A stretch of DNA of 64,000 bases from Saccharothrix sp. NRRL B-16314 (GTDB lineage Bacteria > Actinomycetota > Actinomycetes > Mycobacteriales > Pseudonocardiaceae). The translations under genes were made by a program, and so were the position numbers. Every line of letters starts with the position of its first letter. The first letter of the stretch is position 1. The stretch covers positions 1-64,000 of the forward strand of contig NZ_JNXC01000014.1 of NCBI RefSeq assembly GCF_000716595.1. The letters are read 5' to 3'. Shown in pieces: positions 44,676 to 52,094 of the stretch. The notes below the pieces were generated by a model. The model worked only from the letters and a program-made list of their open reading frames with translations. It was not told the DNA's origin and did not search any database.

Positions 44676-45968
44676 ATGTCAGTCACGGCGGTCGCCCAAG
44701 GCGACCAGGCGCTCGACCACGCGGAGGTGCTGGACCTCTACCGCCGGCACCTGTCCCGCGGTCGCGCCAAGATCTCCGAGGTCTTCGGCACGCAGATGGA
44801 GGTGGCCTCCCGGGGCGCGTGGATCGAGACGTCGGACGGTGGCCGCTACCTCAACGCGGGCGGCTACGGCGTCTTCGTCCACGGCGCGCGGCACCCGCAC
44901 GTCGAGGAAGCGGTGATCCGGCAGATCCGGTCGAACCCCATCGCGTCCCGGATCCTGCTGGAGCCGGAGGCGGCACGGGCCGCCGAGGCGCTGGGCCGGG
45001 TCGTCCCCGACGGGTTGGCGCACGTGCACTTCGCGGGCTCCGGCACCGAGGCGACCGAGGCCGCGATCAAGCTGGCACGCACGCTCGGCAAGCGCCGCCT
45101 GGTCTCGACCGTCGGCGGCTACCACGGCAAGACGTTCGGCTCGCTCTCCGTCACCGCGAACAGCCTGTACCAGGACCCGTTCCGCCCGCTGCTGCCGGAC
45201 GTCGCGCACGTGCCGTTCGGTGACGCCGACGCGCTCGCGGCCGAACTGGCGGCCGGGCCGGAGGCGTGCGTCGTGCTGGAGCCGATCCAGGGGGAGGGCG
45301 GCGTCAACATCCCGCCGGACGGCTACCTCCGCGACGTCCGCGCGCTGTGCGACCAGCACGGCGGGCTCATGGTGCTGGACGAGATCCAGACCGGCATGGG
45401 CCGGGTGGGCACCTGGTGGGGCGCGGACCGCGAGGGCGTCACCCCGGACGTGATGCTCGTCGGCAAGGGCCTGTCGGGCGGGATCGTGCCGGTGTCCGCG
45501 ATGGTCGCCACCCCGGCGGCGTTCCGCGCGTTCGCCAAGGACCCGTTCATCCACACCTCGACGTTCTCCGGCGCGCCGATCGCGATGGCCGCCGCACGGG
45601 CCGCCGTCGAGGCCGTCGAGGCGGACGGCCTGGTGGAGCGCGCCGCGACGATCGGCGCCACCCTCCTCGCCCGGATGCGGGAGGTCGTCGAACGGCGCTG
45701 CCCGCACCTGGTCGTGGAGGTCCGCGGCGTCGGCCTGCTCATCGGCGTGGAGCTGGAAGGCCCCGGGCTGGCCGGCGCGCTGCTGTCCGAGATGGTCGAC
45801 CGGCACCTGATCGTCAACTACTCGCTCAACGCGAGCTCCGTGCTCCGGTTCACCCCGCCCGCCGTGATGGACGACGACGACGTCGACTTCCTGCTGTCCG
45901 CGTTCGACGGCGCGTGCGCCGAGCTCTCGGCGCGCTACCCGTCCGTCCATTCCGTAGGAGCCAGCTGA
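44676..45968 (+). CDS. Class III aminotransferase (PLP-dependent)
   Basis: A 430-residue omega-transaminase-like enzyme: VHFAGSGTEATEAAIKLART (PLP phosphate loop), STVGGYHGKTFGSLSVTAN, VVLEPIQGEGGVNIPPDGYL, MVLDEIQTGMGRVGTWWGAD (PLP Asp) and DVMLVGKGLSGGIVPVSAMV (Schiff-base Lys). HTSTFSGAPIAMAAARAAVE completes the family pattern. It would transfer an amino group onto an aldehyde or keto group, plausibly made by the ALDH/ACAD pair. GGCGAGGAG precedes ATG 44676. Confidence 0.92.
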   Translation: MSVTAVAQGDQALDHAEVLDLYRRHLSRGRAKISEVFGTQMEVASRGAWIETSDGGRYLNAGGYGVFVHGARHPHVEEAVIRQIRSNPIASRILLEPEAARAAEALGRVVPDGLAHVHFAGSGTEATEAAIKLARTLGKRRLVSTVGGYHGKTFGSLSVTANSLYQDPFRPLLPDVAHVPFGDADALAAELAAGPEACVVLEPIQGEGGVNIPPDGYLRDVRALCDQHGGLMVLDEIQTGMGRVGTWWGADREGVTPDVMLVGKGLSGGIVPVSAMVATPAAFRAFAKDPFIHTSTFSGAPIAMAAARAAVEAVEADGLVERAATIGATLLARMREVVERRCPHLVVEVRGVGLLIGVELEGPGLAGALLSEMVDRHLIVNYSLNASSVLRFTPPAVMDDDDVDFLLSAFDGACAELSARYPSVHSVGAS

Positions 45969-45969
45969 C

Positions 45970-46455
45970 GTGCGACACGTAGAGATCCACGCGTTCATCC
46001 GAGGCGTCGACGCCGACACGGTCTTCGACACCCTGGCCGACTTCAGCCACTACACCGACCTGGTGGACGTCGTGCGCTCGGTCGAGATGACCCGGCCCGC
46101 CGACGGTCCCGCCCACAGCACCTGGGTGGTCGAGTTCCGCAACGGCCTCCTGCGCTGGACCGAGGAGGACTGGTTCCGCCGCGACGAGCTGCGGCTGGAC
46201 TTCAACCAGACCGAAGGGGACTTCGACGAGTTCTACGGCGGCTGGGTGCTCGAACCCCTGCCGGACGGGGTGAAGACGGCGCTGATCGCCGACTTCGACT
46301 TCGGGGTGCCCTCGCTGGCGAGCATCGTGGAGCCGGTCGCGGAGCGCGTGCTGACCGACGTCACCCAGCTGATCCTGCTCGGCCTGTTCGGCGACCGGGT
46401 CGAGTTCCCCGAGGGCACCGCGGTCCCCGCGCGACCGGCCGTCGCCCGCGTCTGA
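45970..46455 (+). CDS. SRPBCC (polyketide cyclase/COQ10-like) protein
   Basis: A 161-residue helix-grip protein: VRHVEIHAFIRGVDADTVFD then TLADFSHYTDLVDVVRSVEM at the start, WVVEFRNGLLRWTEEDWFRR, LRLDFNQTEGDFDEFYGGWV and the long C-terminal helix LASIVEPVAERVLTDVTQLI. Such proteins bind hydrophobic ligands and can be cyclases or lipid carriers. The GTG start lies just after the aminotransferase stop, with AGGAG upstream. Fits a lipid-like substrate for the operon. Confidence 0.85.
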   Translation: MRHVEIHAFIRGVDADTVFDTLADFSHYTDLVDVVRSVEMTRPADGPAHSTWVVEFRNGLLRWTEEDWFRRDELRLDFNQTEGDFDEFYGGWVLEPLPDGVKTALIADFDFGVPSLASIVEPVAERVLTDVTQLILLGLFGDRVEFPEGTAVPARPAVARV

Positions 46456-46555
46456 CCGCGTCCGACCGCCCGCGTCCGACCGCCGCACCCGGCCCGCCGG
46501 GCACAGGCCCGTCACGCGCATCCCCAGTACCGACCAACCGCAGGAGGAATCGATC

Positions 46556-47485
46556 ATGAGCAAGGCCCGCGAACTCTACCAGTTCCACGCCGCGCCGAAC
46601 ACGGTGCCGGAGGGGAACCTGCTGAGGGACGTCTCGCCCAAGCAGCTGCTGCGCGCCGCGCAGATCACCCTGGCGAAGTCCACCCTCTCGCGCAAGCGGC
46701 TGCCGGTGAAGCTGAACCTGGACGAGTACCGCTCGCCCGACTTCCGGTACGACACCGACTCCGGGGAGAAGACGCAGAAGCTGCTCGAGGACGTGCCGCT
46801 GAACAGCGACGGCGTCCGGTGGATCCACGACGACGAGGACCGCGCCGTCCTCTTCTACGGCATCCGCACCCTGGAGATGGACTACGACGAGTTCGTCGAG
46901 AAGGTCGACATCAGCCGGGTCGGCGACTGCTTCCGGGACGTCCTCGGCATCAACACCCAGGTGCTGCGCCGCGACGACGCCGGCCGCCCGCTGCTCCAGA
47001 TCGAGCGGATCGCCGCGCTGGCCCAGCCGAACTACTCGGCGTTCCTCGGCAAGGACGAGCTGGACGTCTACAAGCTGGAGTTCATGGAGTACGGGCCGGA
47101 CGAGGTGCGCAACTGGATGCGCACCGTGTGCAGCCCCAACGCCTCCACCTCCGCCGACGACGGCTACCTCGCGTTCCGCCGGATGCCGGGCGGCGCGGGC
47201 ACCCAGATCGTCTTCGTGGCGCGCCAGGCGTTCCCCCGGCCGCGGCTCATGGTCCTGTTCCGGCTCGACCGCTGGGTGTGGTTCCGCACCATGCTGACCG
47301 AGAACGCCTACATGGACTTCTGGAACGACACGGTCGACAACATCCTGTCCGTGTACGAGGGCCGGGAGATCGGCATCGGCCGGCCGGACCGCAGCGGGCG
47401 TTCCGGGAAGGTCCTCACCGTGGCCGCCCTCCTCGCCGGCGCCGCGTACCTGCGGGCACGGCGGCGGGCGAAGAAGCGTCGTTGA
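46556..47485 (+). CDS. Unknown protein with C-terminal basic membrane-like tail; paralogue of the 51103 gene
   Basis: A 309-residue protein I do not recognise. It aligns over most of its length with the 254-residue product at 51103-51867: WIHDDEDRAVLFYGIRTLEM and DYDEFVEKVDISRVGDCFRD here, against WIHLHDTVLFYGERTFAVPY and DDFVSRVDIGHVGRFYRDSL there; LDVYKLE, SPNxS, DDGY and FRTMLTENAYMDFWNDTVDN are also shared in pattern. The alternating strands and terminal helix hint at a helix-grip (SRPBCC-like) fold, which is inference. A last segment, VLTVAALLAGAAYLRARRRA, could insert in the membrane and is absent from the paralogue. AGGAGGAA precedes the ATG. Confidence 0.75.
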   Translation: MSKARELYQFHAAPNTVPEGNLLRDVSPKQLLRAAQITLAKSTLSRKRLPVKLNLDEYRSPDFRYDTDSGEKTQKLLEDVPLNSDGVRWIHDDEDRAVLFYGIRTLEMDYDEFVEKVDISRVGDCFRDVLGINTQVLRRDDAGRPLLQIERIAALAQPNYSAFLGKDELDVYKLEFMEYGPDEVRNWMRTVCSPNASTSADDGYLAFRRMPGGAGTQIVFVARQAFPRPRLMVLFRLDRWVWFRTMLTENAYMDFWNDTVDNILSVYEGREIGIGRPDRSGRSGKVLTVAALLAGAAYLRARRRAKKRR

Positions 47486-47527
47486 GCCCCAGCGACCCCG
47501 TGCAGTGATGAGAGGGGAGGGATCCTG

Positions 47528-48817
47528 ATGGACTACCCGTACGCGTTCCACATCGCTCTGGACGGCAACGGCCTGAACGGGTTGGAAGGCCGCGCCGGGG
47601 TCTGCGTGTTCCAGTACGACCCGGAAACCGGGCGCTACGCCTACAAGGTCGAGTACTACGACGGCATGTCGGGCGGACACGCGGTCAGCGTCAGCCCGGA
47701 CCGCCGGGTCGGCTTCCTCGGCAGCACCGGCCAGCACCTGATGTTCTACGACACGGGGACGCTCGACGAGATCCAGCGGATCTCCACCCTCCGGTTCGAA
47801 CCGACCGACTCCTCCATCAAGGGCAGCACTCACGTCGCGTGGATCAACGACACGCAGGCCGTTGCCGCCATGGGCGACGGCCTGTGGCTGTCCGACCTCC
47901 AACGGCTGGACAAGGCCGAACGGCTGGGCGACCACGGCGTCAAGCTGCCGCACGCCATGAAGGCCACGGCGTCGGGTCGCTACCTCGTGTACGGCGGCAT
48001 GGACCACCCGGGCCGCGGTGAGGCGTGCGAGGTCGGCATCTTCGACATGCACACCCGCACCGCGCGCCGGGTGGAACTGCCGGCGACGTGCTGGCACGTG
48101 GTCTGCCACCCGTCCGAGGACCGCTTCTACGCCCTGTCGTTCCGGGTGCGCCCGCAGGACGGCCGGGACTGGCACGAGTGGAGCATCGCCCAGTTCAAGG
48201 AGTACGCGTTCGAGATCGACGCGGAGACCGGGCAGGTGCTGCGGCACTGGACCGCCGGGCACGACACGCCCGCGCACATCAACTCGGACGTGTGCATCTC
48301 CGACCGCGAGCTCATCTACTGCAACGGCGCGAGCGGCACCATCGTGATGATCGACCTGGACACCTTCACGTCGTACCGGGTGCTGGACGAGCGGCCGAAC
48401 CTGCGCACCCAGCTGCGCGCGGGCCGCCAGGTCGCGCGCACCCTCGTCGACACCCTGACCAGGGGTTCCGTCGTCACGAACAGCCACCACTACCTGCGCG
48501 CGCTGCGAGTGGCCCGTGGCGCGATGGTCGACTCGGTCTACGCCTGCCAGCTCTCGGCCGACCAGTCGCTGCTGTTCACCGCGAACCGGGGGCTGAACTC
48601 GATCACGGTGTACAACTACCCGGAGAACACCGTCCGCCTCCAGGTGCGGATGCCCGAGCTCCAGGAGTTCGACGGCGGGCTCCGGTGGTGGAGCGATCCC
48701 CGGCTCGGCTTCCACCACAGCACCCTGCTCAGCCCGCCGCCGGCCAAGGCGGAACCGGAACCCGCGCCGCAGGCACAACCGCGGCCACGATCACGGGCGC
48801 GAGCCCGAGCGCGCTAG
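47528..48817 (+). CDS. Predicted cytoplasmic beta-propeller protein
   Basis: A 429-residue protein without signal peptide. Repeating units are visible: GRAGVCVFQYDPETGRYAYK, GGHAVSVSPDRRVGFLGSTG, LMFYDTGTLDEIQRISTLRF, CEVGIFDMHTRTARRVELPA then CWHVVCHPSEDRFYALSFRV, and DQSLLFTANRGLNSITVYNY. The pattern resembles a WD40/YVTN-type propeller. Conserved His residues (THVAWIND, WHVVCHP, HINSDVCI, SHHYLRAL, HHSTLL) at regular intervals recall carotenoid-cleavage or selenium-binding-type propellers that bind a metal by histidines, so an enzyme is possible. The C-terminus is a basic Arg/Ala tail. GGGAGGG precedes the ATG. Confidence 0.65.
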   Translation: MDYPYAFHIALDGNGLNGLEGRAGVCVFQYDPETGRYAYKVEYYDGMSGGHAVSVSPDRRVGFLGSTGQHLMFYDTGTLDEIQRISTLRFEPTDSSIKGSTHVAWINDTQAVAAMGDGLWLSDLQRLDKAERLGDHGVKLPHAMKATASGRYLVYGGMDHPGRGEACEVGIFDMHTRTARRVELPATCWHVVCHPSEDRFYALSFRVRPQDGRDWHEWSIAQFKEYAFEIDAETGQVLRHWTAGHDTPAHINSDVCISDRELIYCNGASGTIVMIDLDTFTSYRVLDERPNLRTQLRAGRQVARTLVDTLTRGSVVTNSHHYLRALRVARGAMVDSVYACQLSADQSLLFTANRGLNSITVYNYPENTVRLQVRMPELQEFDGGLRWWSDPRLGFHHSTLLSPPPAKAEPEPAPQAQPRPRSRARARAR

Positions 48818-48889
48818 CGACCACGCGGCGGCATCCGAGGCCACCGCTCCGAGACCGGCGAACCCACCTGCTCGAACCAGGAGTCCCCG

Positions 48890-51073
48890 TTGGACCGCCT
48901 CACCGACTTCCTCTTCCGCAACAGCAAGCCCATCCTGGTCGGCTGGGTGCTGCTGGCCGTCGTCGGCGCGGCGTTCGCGGTCGGGCTGGAGGGCCGGGCC
49001 GTGCCCGGTGGCGAGGCGTCGGACTCCAGCCAGGCCGAGGCCGTCGCCCGCGAGCTGGGTGCGAACGGTGTGCCGTCGTTGTTCATGGTGGTCACCGGTG
49101 ACGCCGCGACGCCGGACGACGAGGGAACGGTCGCGCTGGACAAGCTCAAGGGCGCGGTGGCGAGCACCCCCGGTGTCCGGGGCGTCGAGCCGCTGCCGCT
49201 GCCACCGGCCGCGGCGGACGCCGACCCGATCCTGGTGCTCGGCATCTCGGCCACGGGTGGCGTCGACGGCTCCATCGACGTCGCACACCGGCTGCTGAAC
49301 ACCGAAGGGCTCGAACCGGAGGGGACCAAGGCGTTCATCGGCGGCTACGGTGCCCACCGGGAGGAGCTGGTCCAGCTCTCGCGCAGCGACCTGCTGCGGG
49401 CCGAGCAGGTCGGCCTGCCCATCGTCCTGGTCGTGCTGCTGCTGACCTTCGGGTCGCTGTGGGCGACGGTCGTCCCGCTCGTCATCGGGCTGTCCGCGCT
49501 GCTCGGAGGGCTCGGCGCGGCGGGCGCCCTGGCTTTCGGCGTCCCGTTCTCGGAGTACGTGACGAACGCGGCGTCGATGGTCGGCCTGGCCCTCGCCGTC
49601 GACTACGCGATGTTCCTGGTGCAGCGGGTCCGCGAGTCGGTGGTGCGCGGGTTGAGCGTGGACGACGCCATCCGGTCCGCGATGCGCACCACCGGCACCG
49701 CGATCGCCTGGTCCGGGCTCACCGTCATGGTCGCCGAGGCCACCATGTTCCTGGTCGACTCGCGGGCGATCCGCACCGCCGGGCTCGGGATGATCCTGGT
49801 GACGTTCGCGGCGATCGTGGCGGCGCTGGTCGGCGCACCGCTCGTGCTGCGCCTGCTGGGCCACCGCATCCTGCGCAAGAAGGACCGGGAACGACTGCTC
49901 GCCCGCGGCGGCCAGGTGGACGCGGACCAGCCCGACGCGGAGGTGTCCGGGTTCTGGGCGCGCTGGGGTCGGCGGGTGACGGACCGACCCGGCCGTTGGC
50001 TGGTCGGCGCGACCCTCCTGCTCGCGGTCTTCTGCGTGCCGGCGTTGAACCTGGCGCAGGGCGTCGACCTGCCGTCCGCGAGCGCCATGCCGCCCGACTC
50101 GCAGGTGCGGCAGGCGACCGAGCAGGCCGCGGAGGCGTACGGGCACGGCGTGATCTCGCCGGTCGAGATCGTCCTGCGCGGCACGTCGGCCGACGCCGAC
50201 CGGGTGGTCCAGGCGCTGTCCGGCGACGACCGGGTGCGCTTCGCCCAGCCGGTGCCGCTGAGCGGGTCGGACGTCTACCGGGTGACCGTCGCGACCGAGC
50301 ACAGCCCGTCCGACGACCGCACCCACGAGCTGGTGCGGAGCCTCCGCGACGGTGACCTGCACCGGTCGCTGGCCGGCGTCCGGTACGAGGTGGGCGGCGA
50401 GGCCGCGATGCGCATCGACTCCACCGACGCCCTGTTCGCGAGCCTGCCGCTGATGGTGTCCGTGCTGCTGGCGTTGGTGCTGCTCCTGCTGGTCGTCGCC
50501 ATGAGGTCGATCGTCCTGCCGCTCAAGGCGATCCTGCTCGTGGTGATCTCGTTGGGCGCGAGCATGGGCGGCTTGCTGCTGCTGTCCACCACCGAACTCG
50601 GCGCGACGCTGATCGGCTGGTCCGATCCGGCGGACCTTCACCCGATCGTGCCCATCACCATCGTGGCGATCGTGGTCGCGCTGTCGACCGACTACGAGGT
50701 GATCCTGATCTCCCGGATCGCCGAGCGGTACCGGGACACCGGGGACAACACCGGCTCGATCATCGACGGCGTTGCCCGCACCGGCCGGGTGATCAGCAGC
50801 GCCGCGGCCATCATGATCGCCGTGTTCTTCGGGTTCGCCCTGTCGGACGTGACGCCGCTCAAGCAGCTGGGCGTGGGGCTGGCGTTCGCGGTGCTGATCG
50901 ACGCCACCGTGATCCGGGGAGTGCTGGTGCCGGCGAGCATGCAGCTGATGGGTCGCTGGAACTGGTGGCTCCCGTCGTTCGCCCGCCGTGCCGTGCCGCC
51001 CGTGTCGCCCGTGCCGCCCGCTTCGCCCCAGCCGGTCAGGGCCGGTCACCGCCGGTCCGACGACCGGGCGTGA
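48890..51073 (+). CDS. MMPL-family RND transporter
   Basis: A 727-residue membrane protein with the two-fold MMPL layout: a first helix (ILVGWVLLAVVGAAFAVGLE), a soluble loop of about 130 residues, five to six helices (LPIVLVVLLLTFGSLWATVV; LGAAGALAFGVPFSEYVTNA; VGLALAVDYAMFLVQRVRES), then a second copy (MVSVLLALVLLLLVVAMRSI; PIVPITIVAIVVALSTDYEV). Proton-relay Asp-Tyr pairs occur in both halves (AVDYAMF, STDYEVI). The start is TTG with AGGAG upstream. Such exporters move lipids or lipid-like metabolites, which agrees with the acyl-processing genes upstream. Confidence 0.92.
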   Translation: MDRLTDFLFRNSKPILVGWVLLAVVGAAFAVGLEGRAVPGGEASDSSQAEAVARELGANGVPSLFMVVTGDAATPDDEGTVALDKLKGAVASTPGVRGVEPLPLPPAAADADPILVLGISATGGVDGSIDVAHRLLNTEGLEPEGTKAFIGGYGAHREELVQLSRSDLLRAEQVGLPIVLVVLLLTFGSLWATVVPLVIGLSALLGGLGAAGALAFGVPFSEYVTNAASMVGLALAVDYAMFLVQRVRESVVRGLSVDDAIRSAMRTTGTAIAWSGLTVMVAEATMFLVDSRAIRTAGLGMILVTFAAIVAALVGAPLVLRLLGHRILRKKDRERLLARGGQVDADQPDAEVSGFWARWGRRVTDRPGRWLVGATLLLAVFCVPALNLAQGVDLPSASAMPPDSQVRQATEQAAEAYGHGVISPVEIVLRGTSADADRVVQALSGDDRVRFAQPVPLSGSDVYRVTVATEHSPSDDRTHELVRSLRDGDLHRSLAGVRYEVGGEAAMRIDSTDALFASLPLMVSVLLALVLLLLVVAMRSIVLPLKAILLVVISLGASMGGLLLLSTTELGATLIGWSDPADLHPIVPITIVAIVVALSTDYEVILISRIAERYRDTGDNTGSIIDGVARTGRVISSAAAIMIAVFFGFALSDVTPLKQLGVGLAFAVLIDATVIRGVLVPASMQLMGRWNWWLPSFARRAVPPVSPVPPASPQPVRAGHRRSDDRA

Positions 51074-51102
51074 CACCCCACTCATCGAGAGGTCCAGGGA
51101 CA

Positions 51103-51867
51103 GTGCGCCAGATTTCCGCAGCCTTCGCCCGTGCGGTGCAGATCGTGTTCGCCAAGCGCACGGTGCTCCGCGGGGAACCGCCTTTCGCGATCGACCTGGG
51201 CCTGTACCACGAGGCCGATTACGAGAAGATCATCCCGTCGCTGGAGGACGTGGAGCGGCGGCTCAAGGCCGTGCCCGCCGACCGCCGGGGGATGCGCTGG
51301 ATCCACCTGCACGACACCGTGCTGTTCTACGGCGAGCGCACGTTCGCCGTGCCCTACGACGACTTCGTGTCGCGTGTGGACATCGGACACGTCGGCCGGT
51401 TCTACCGCGACTCGCTGGGGGTGGCGACGGAGGTCGTGGCCCGGGACGCCGAAGGGCGACCGGTCCACCAGGGCGTGCGCGTCGTCGCCTTGCCGCAGCC
51501 CAACTACGCGGCGTTCTTCGGCAAGGTCGACCTGGACGTCTACAAGCTGGAGAAGGTCGAGTACAGCGCGGACGAGCAGCGCGTCTGGATGCTGACCGTG
51601 CACAGCCCGAACGGCTCGGCCGTCTGCGACGACGGCTACATGTCGTTCGCCCGCTCGGCCGACGGCAGCGGCACCGTCGTCGCGTTCCTGGCGTGCCAGA
51701 ACTTCCCGATCCCGCCGCTGATGGCACTGACCCGGATGGACCGCTGGACGTGGTTCAAGAACCTCATCACCGAGGCCGCCTACCGCCGCTTCTGCGACGT
51801 GATGATGCGCAACGTCCTGGACTGCTACAACGGCAACGACTTCCACGTCGGGCGGGTGAAGGGGTAG
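51103..51867 (+). CDS. Unknown protein, short paralogue of the 46556 gene
   Basis: A 254-residue soluble protein with no recognised family. It shares the order of blocks of the 46556 product: IQIVFAKRTVLRGE-like start, MRWIHLHDTVLFYGERTFAV, DDFVSRVDIGHVGRFYRDSL, VALPQPNYAAFFGKVDLDVY, KLEKVEYSADEQRVWMLTVH and the last helix TEAAYRRFCDVMMRNVLDCY. It lacks the hydrophobic C-terminal tail. GTG 51103 lies 29 bp after the MMPL stop. Two copies bracketing the propeller and transporter genes suggest an internal duplication with division of labour, one membrane-anchored and one soluble. Confidence 0.75.
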   Translation: MRQISAAFARAVQIVFAKRTVLRGEPPFAIDLGLYHEADYEKIIPSLEDVERRLKAVPADRRGMRWIHLHDTVLFYGERTFAVPYDDFVSRVDIGHVGRFYRDSLGVATEVVARDAEGRPVHQGVRVVALPQPNYAAFFGKVDLDVYKLEKVEYSADEQRVWMLTVHSPNGSAVCDDGYMSFARSADGSGTVVAFLACQNFPIPPLMALTRMDRWTWFKNLITEAAYRRFCDVMMRNVLDCYNGNDFHVGRVKG

Positions 51868-52030
51868 GACGGCGGGGCCGTCGGCACGGGGCGTGACCGG
51901 CGGCTCACTCCAAGCGTCGGTGTGGGGTCGCCGGCGAATTTCGTGGCGGCTGAGCATGGCGCTGGAGCGGATCGCGCGGTAGAAATAGCCAACCCGTTGC
52001 TGCTACGTCCGATCCCGGCAGGTGCCGTTG

Positions 52031-52044
52031 TGAGAGCGCTCTCT
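52031..52044. promoter_or_regulatory. CebR/LacI-like operator 1 of the beta-helix gene
   Basis: TGAGAGCGCTCTCT contains the perfect 12-bp palindrome GAGAGCGCTCTC (52032-52043), close to the CebR core GAGCGCTC. It sits 51 bp upstream of the ATG at 52095, in promoter position. Confidence 0.6.
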
Positions 52045-52094
52045 CGCATCGGCGGCCGGCCGGTCGGCGTTACTACCCCCACAGAGGCCAGTCA

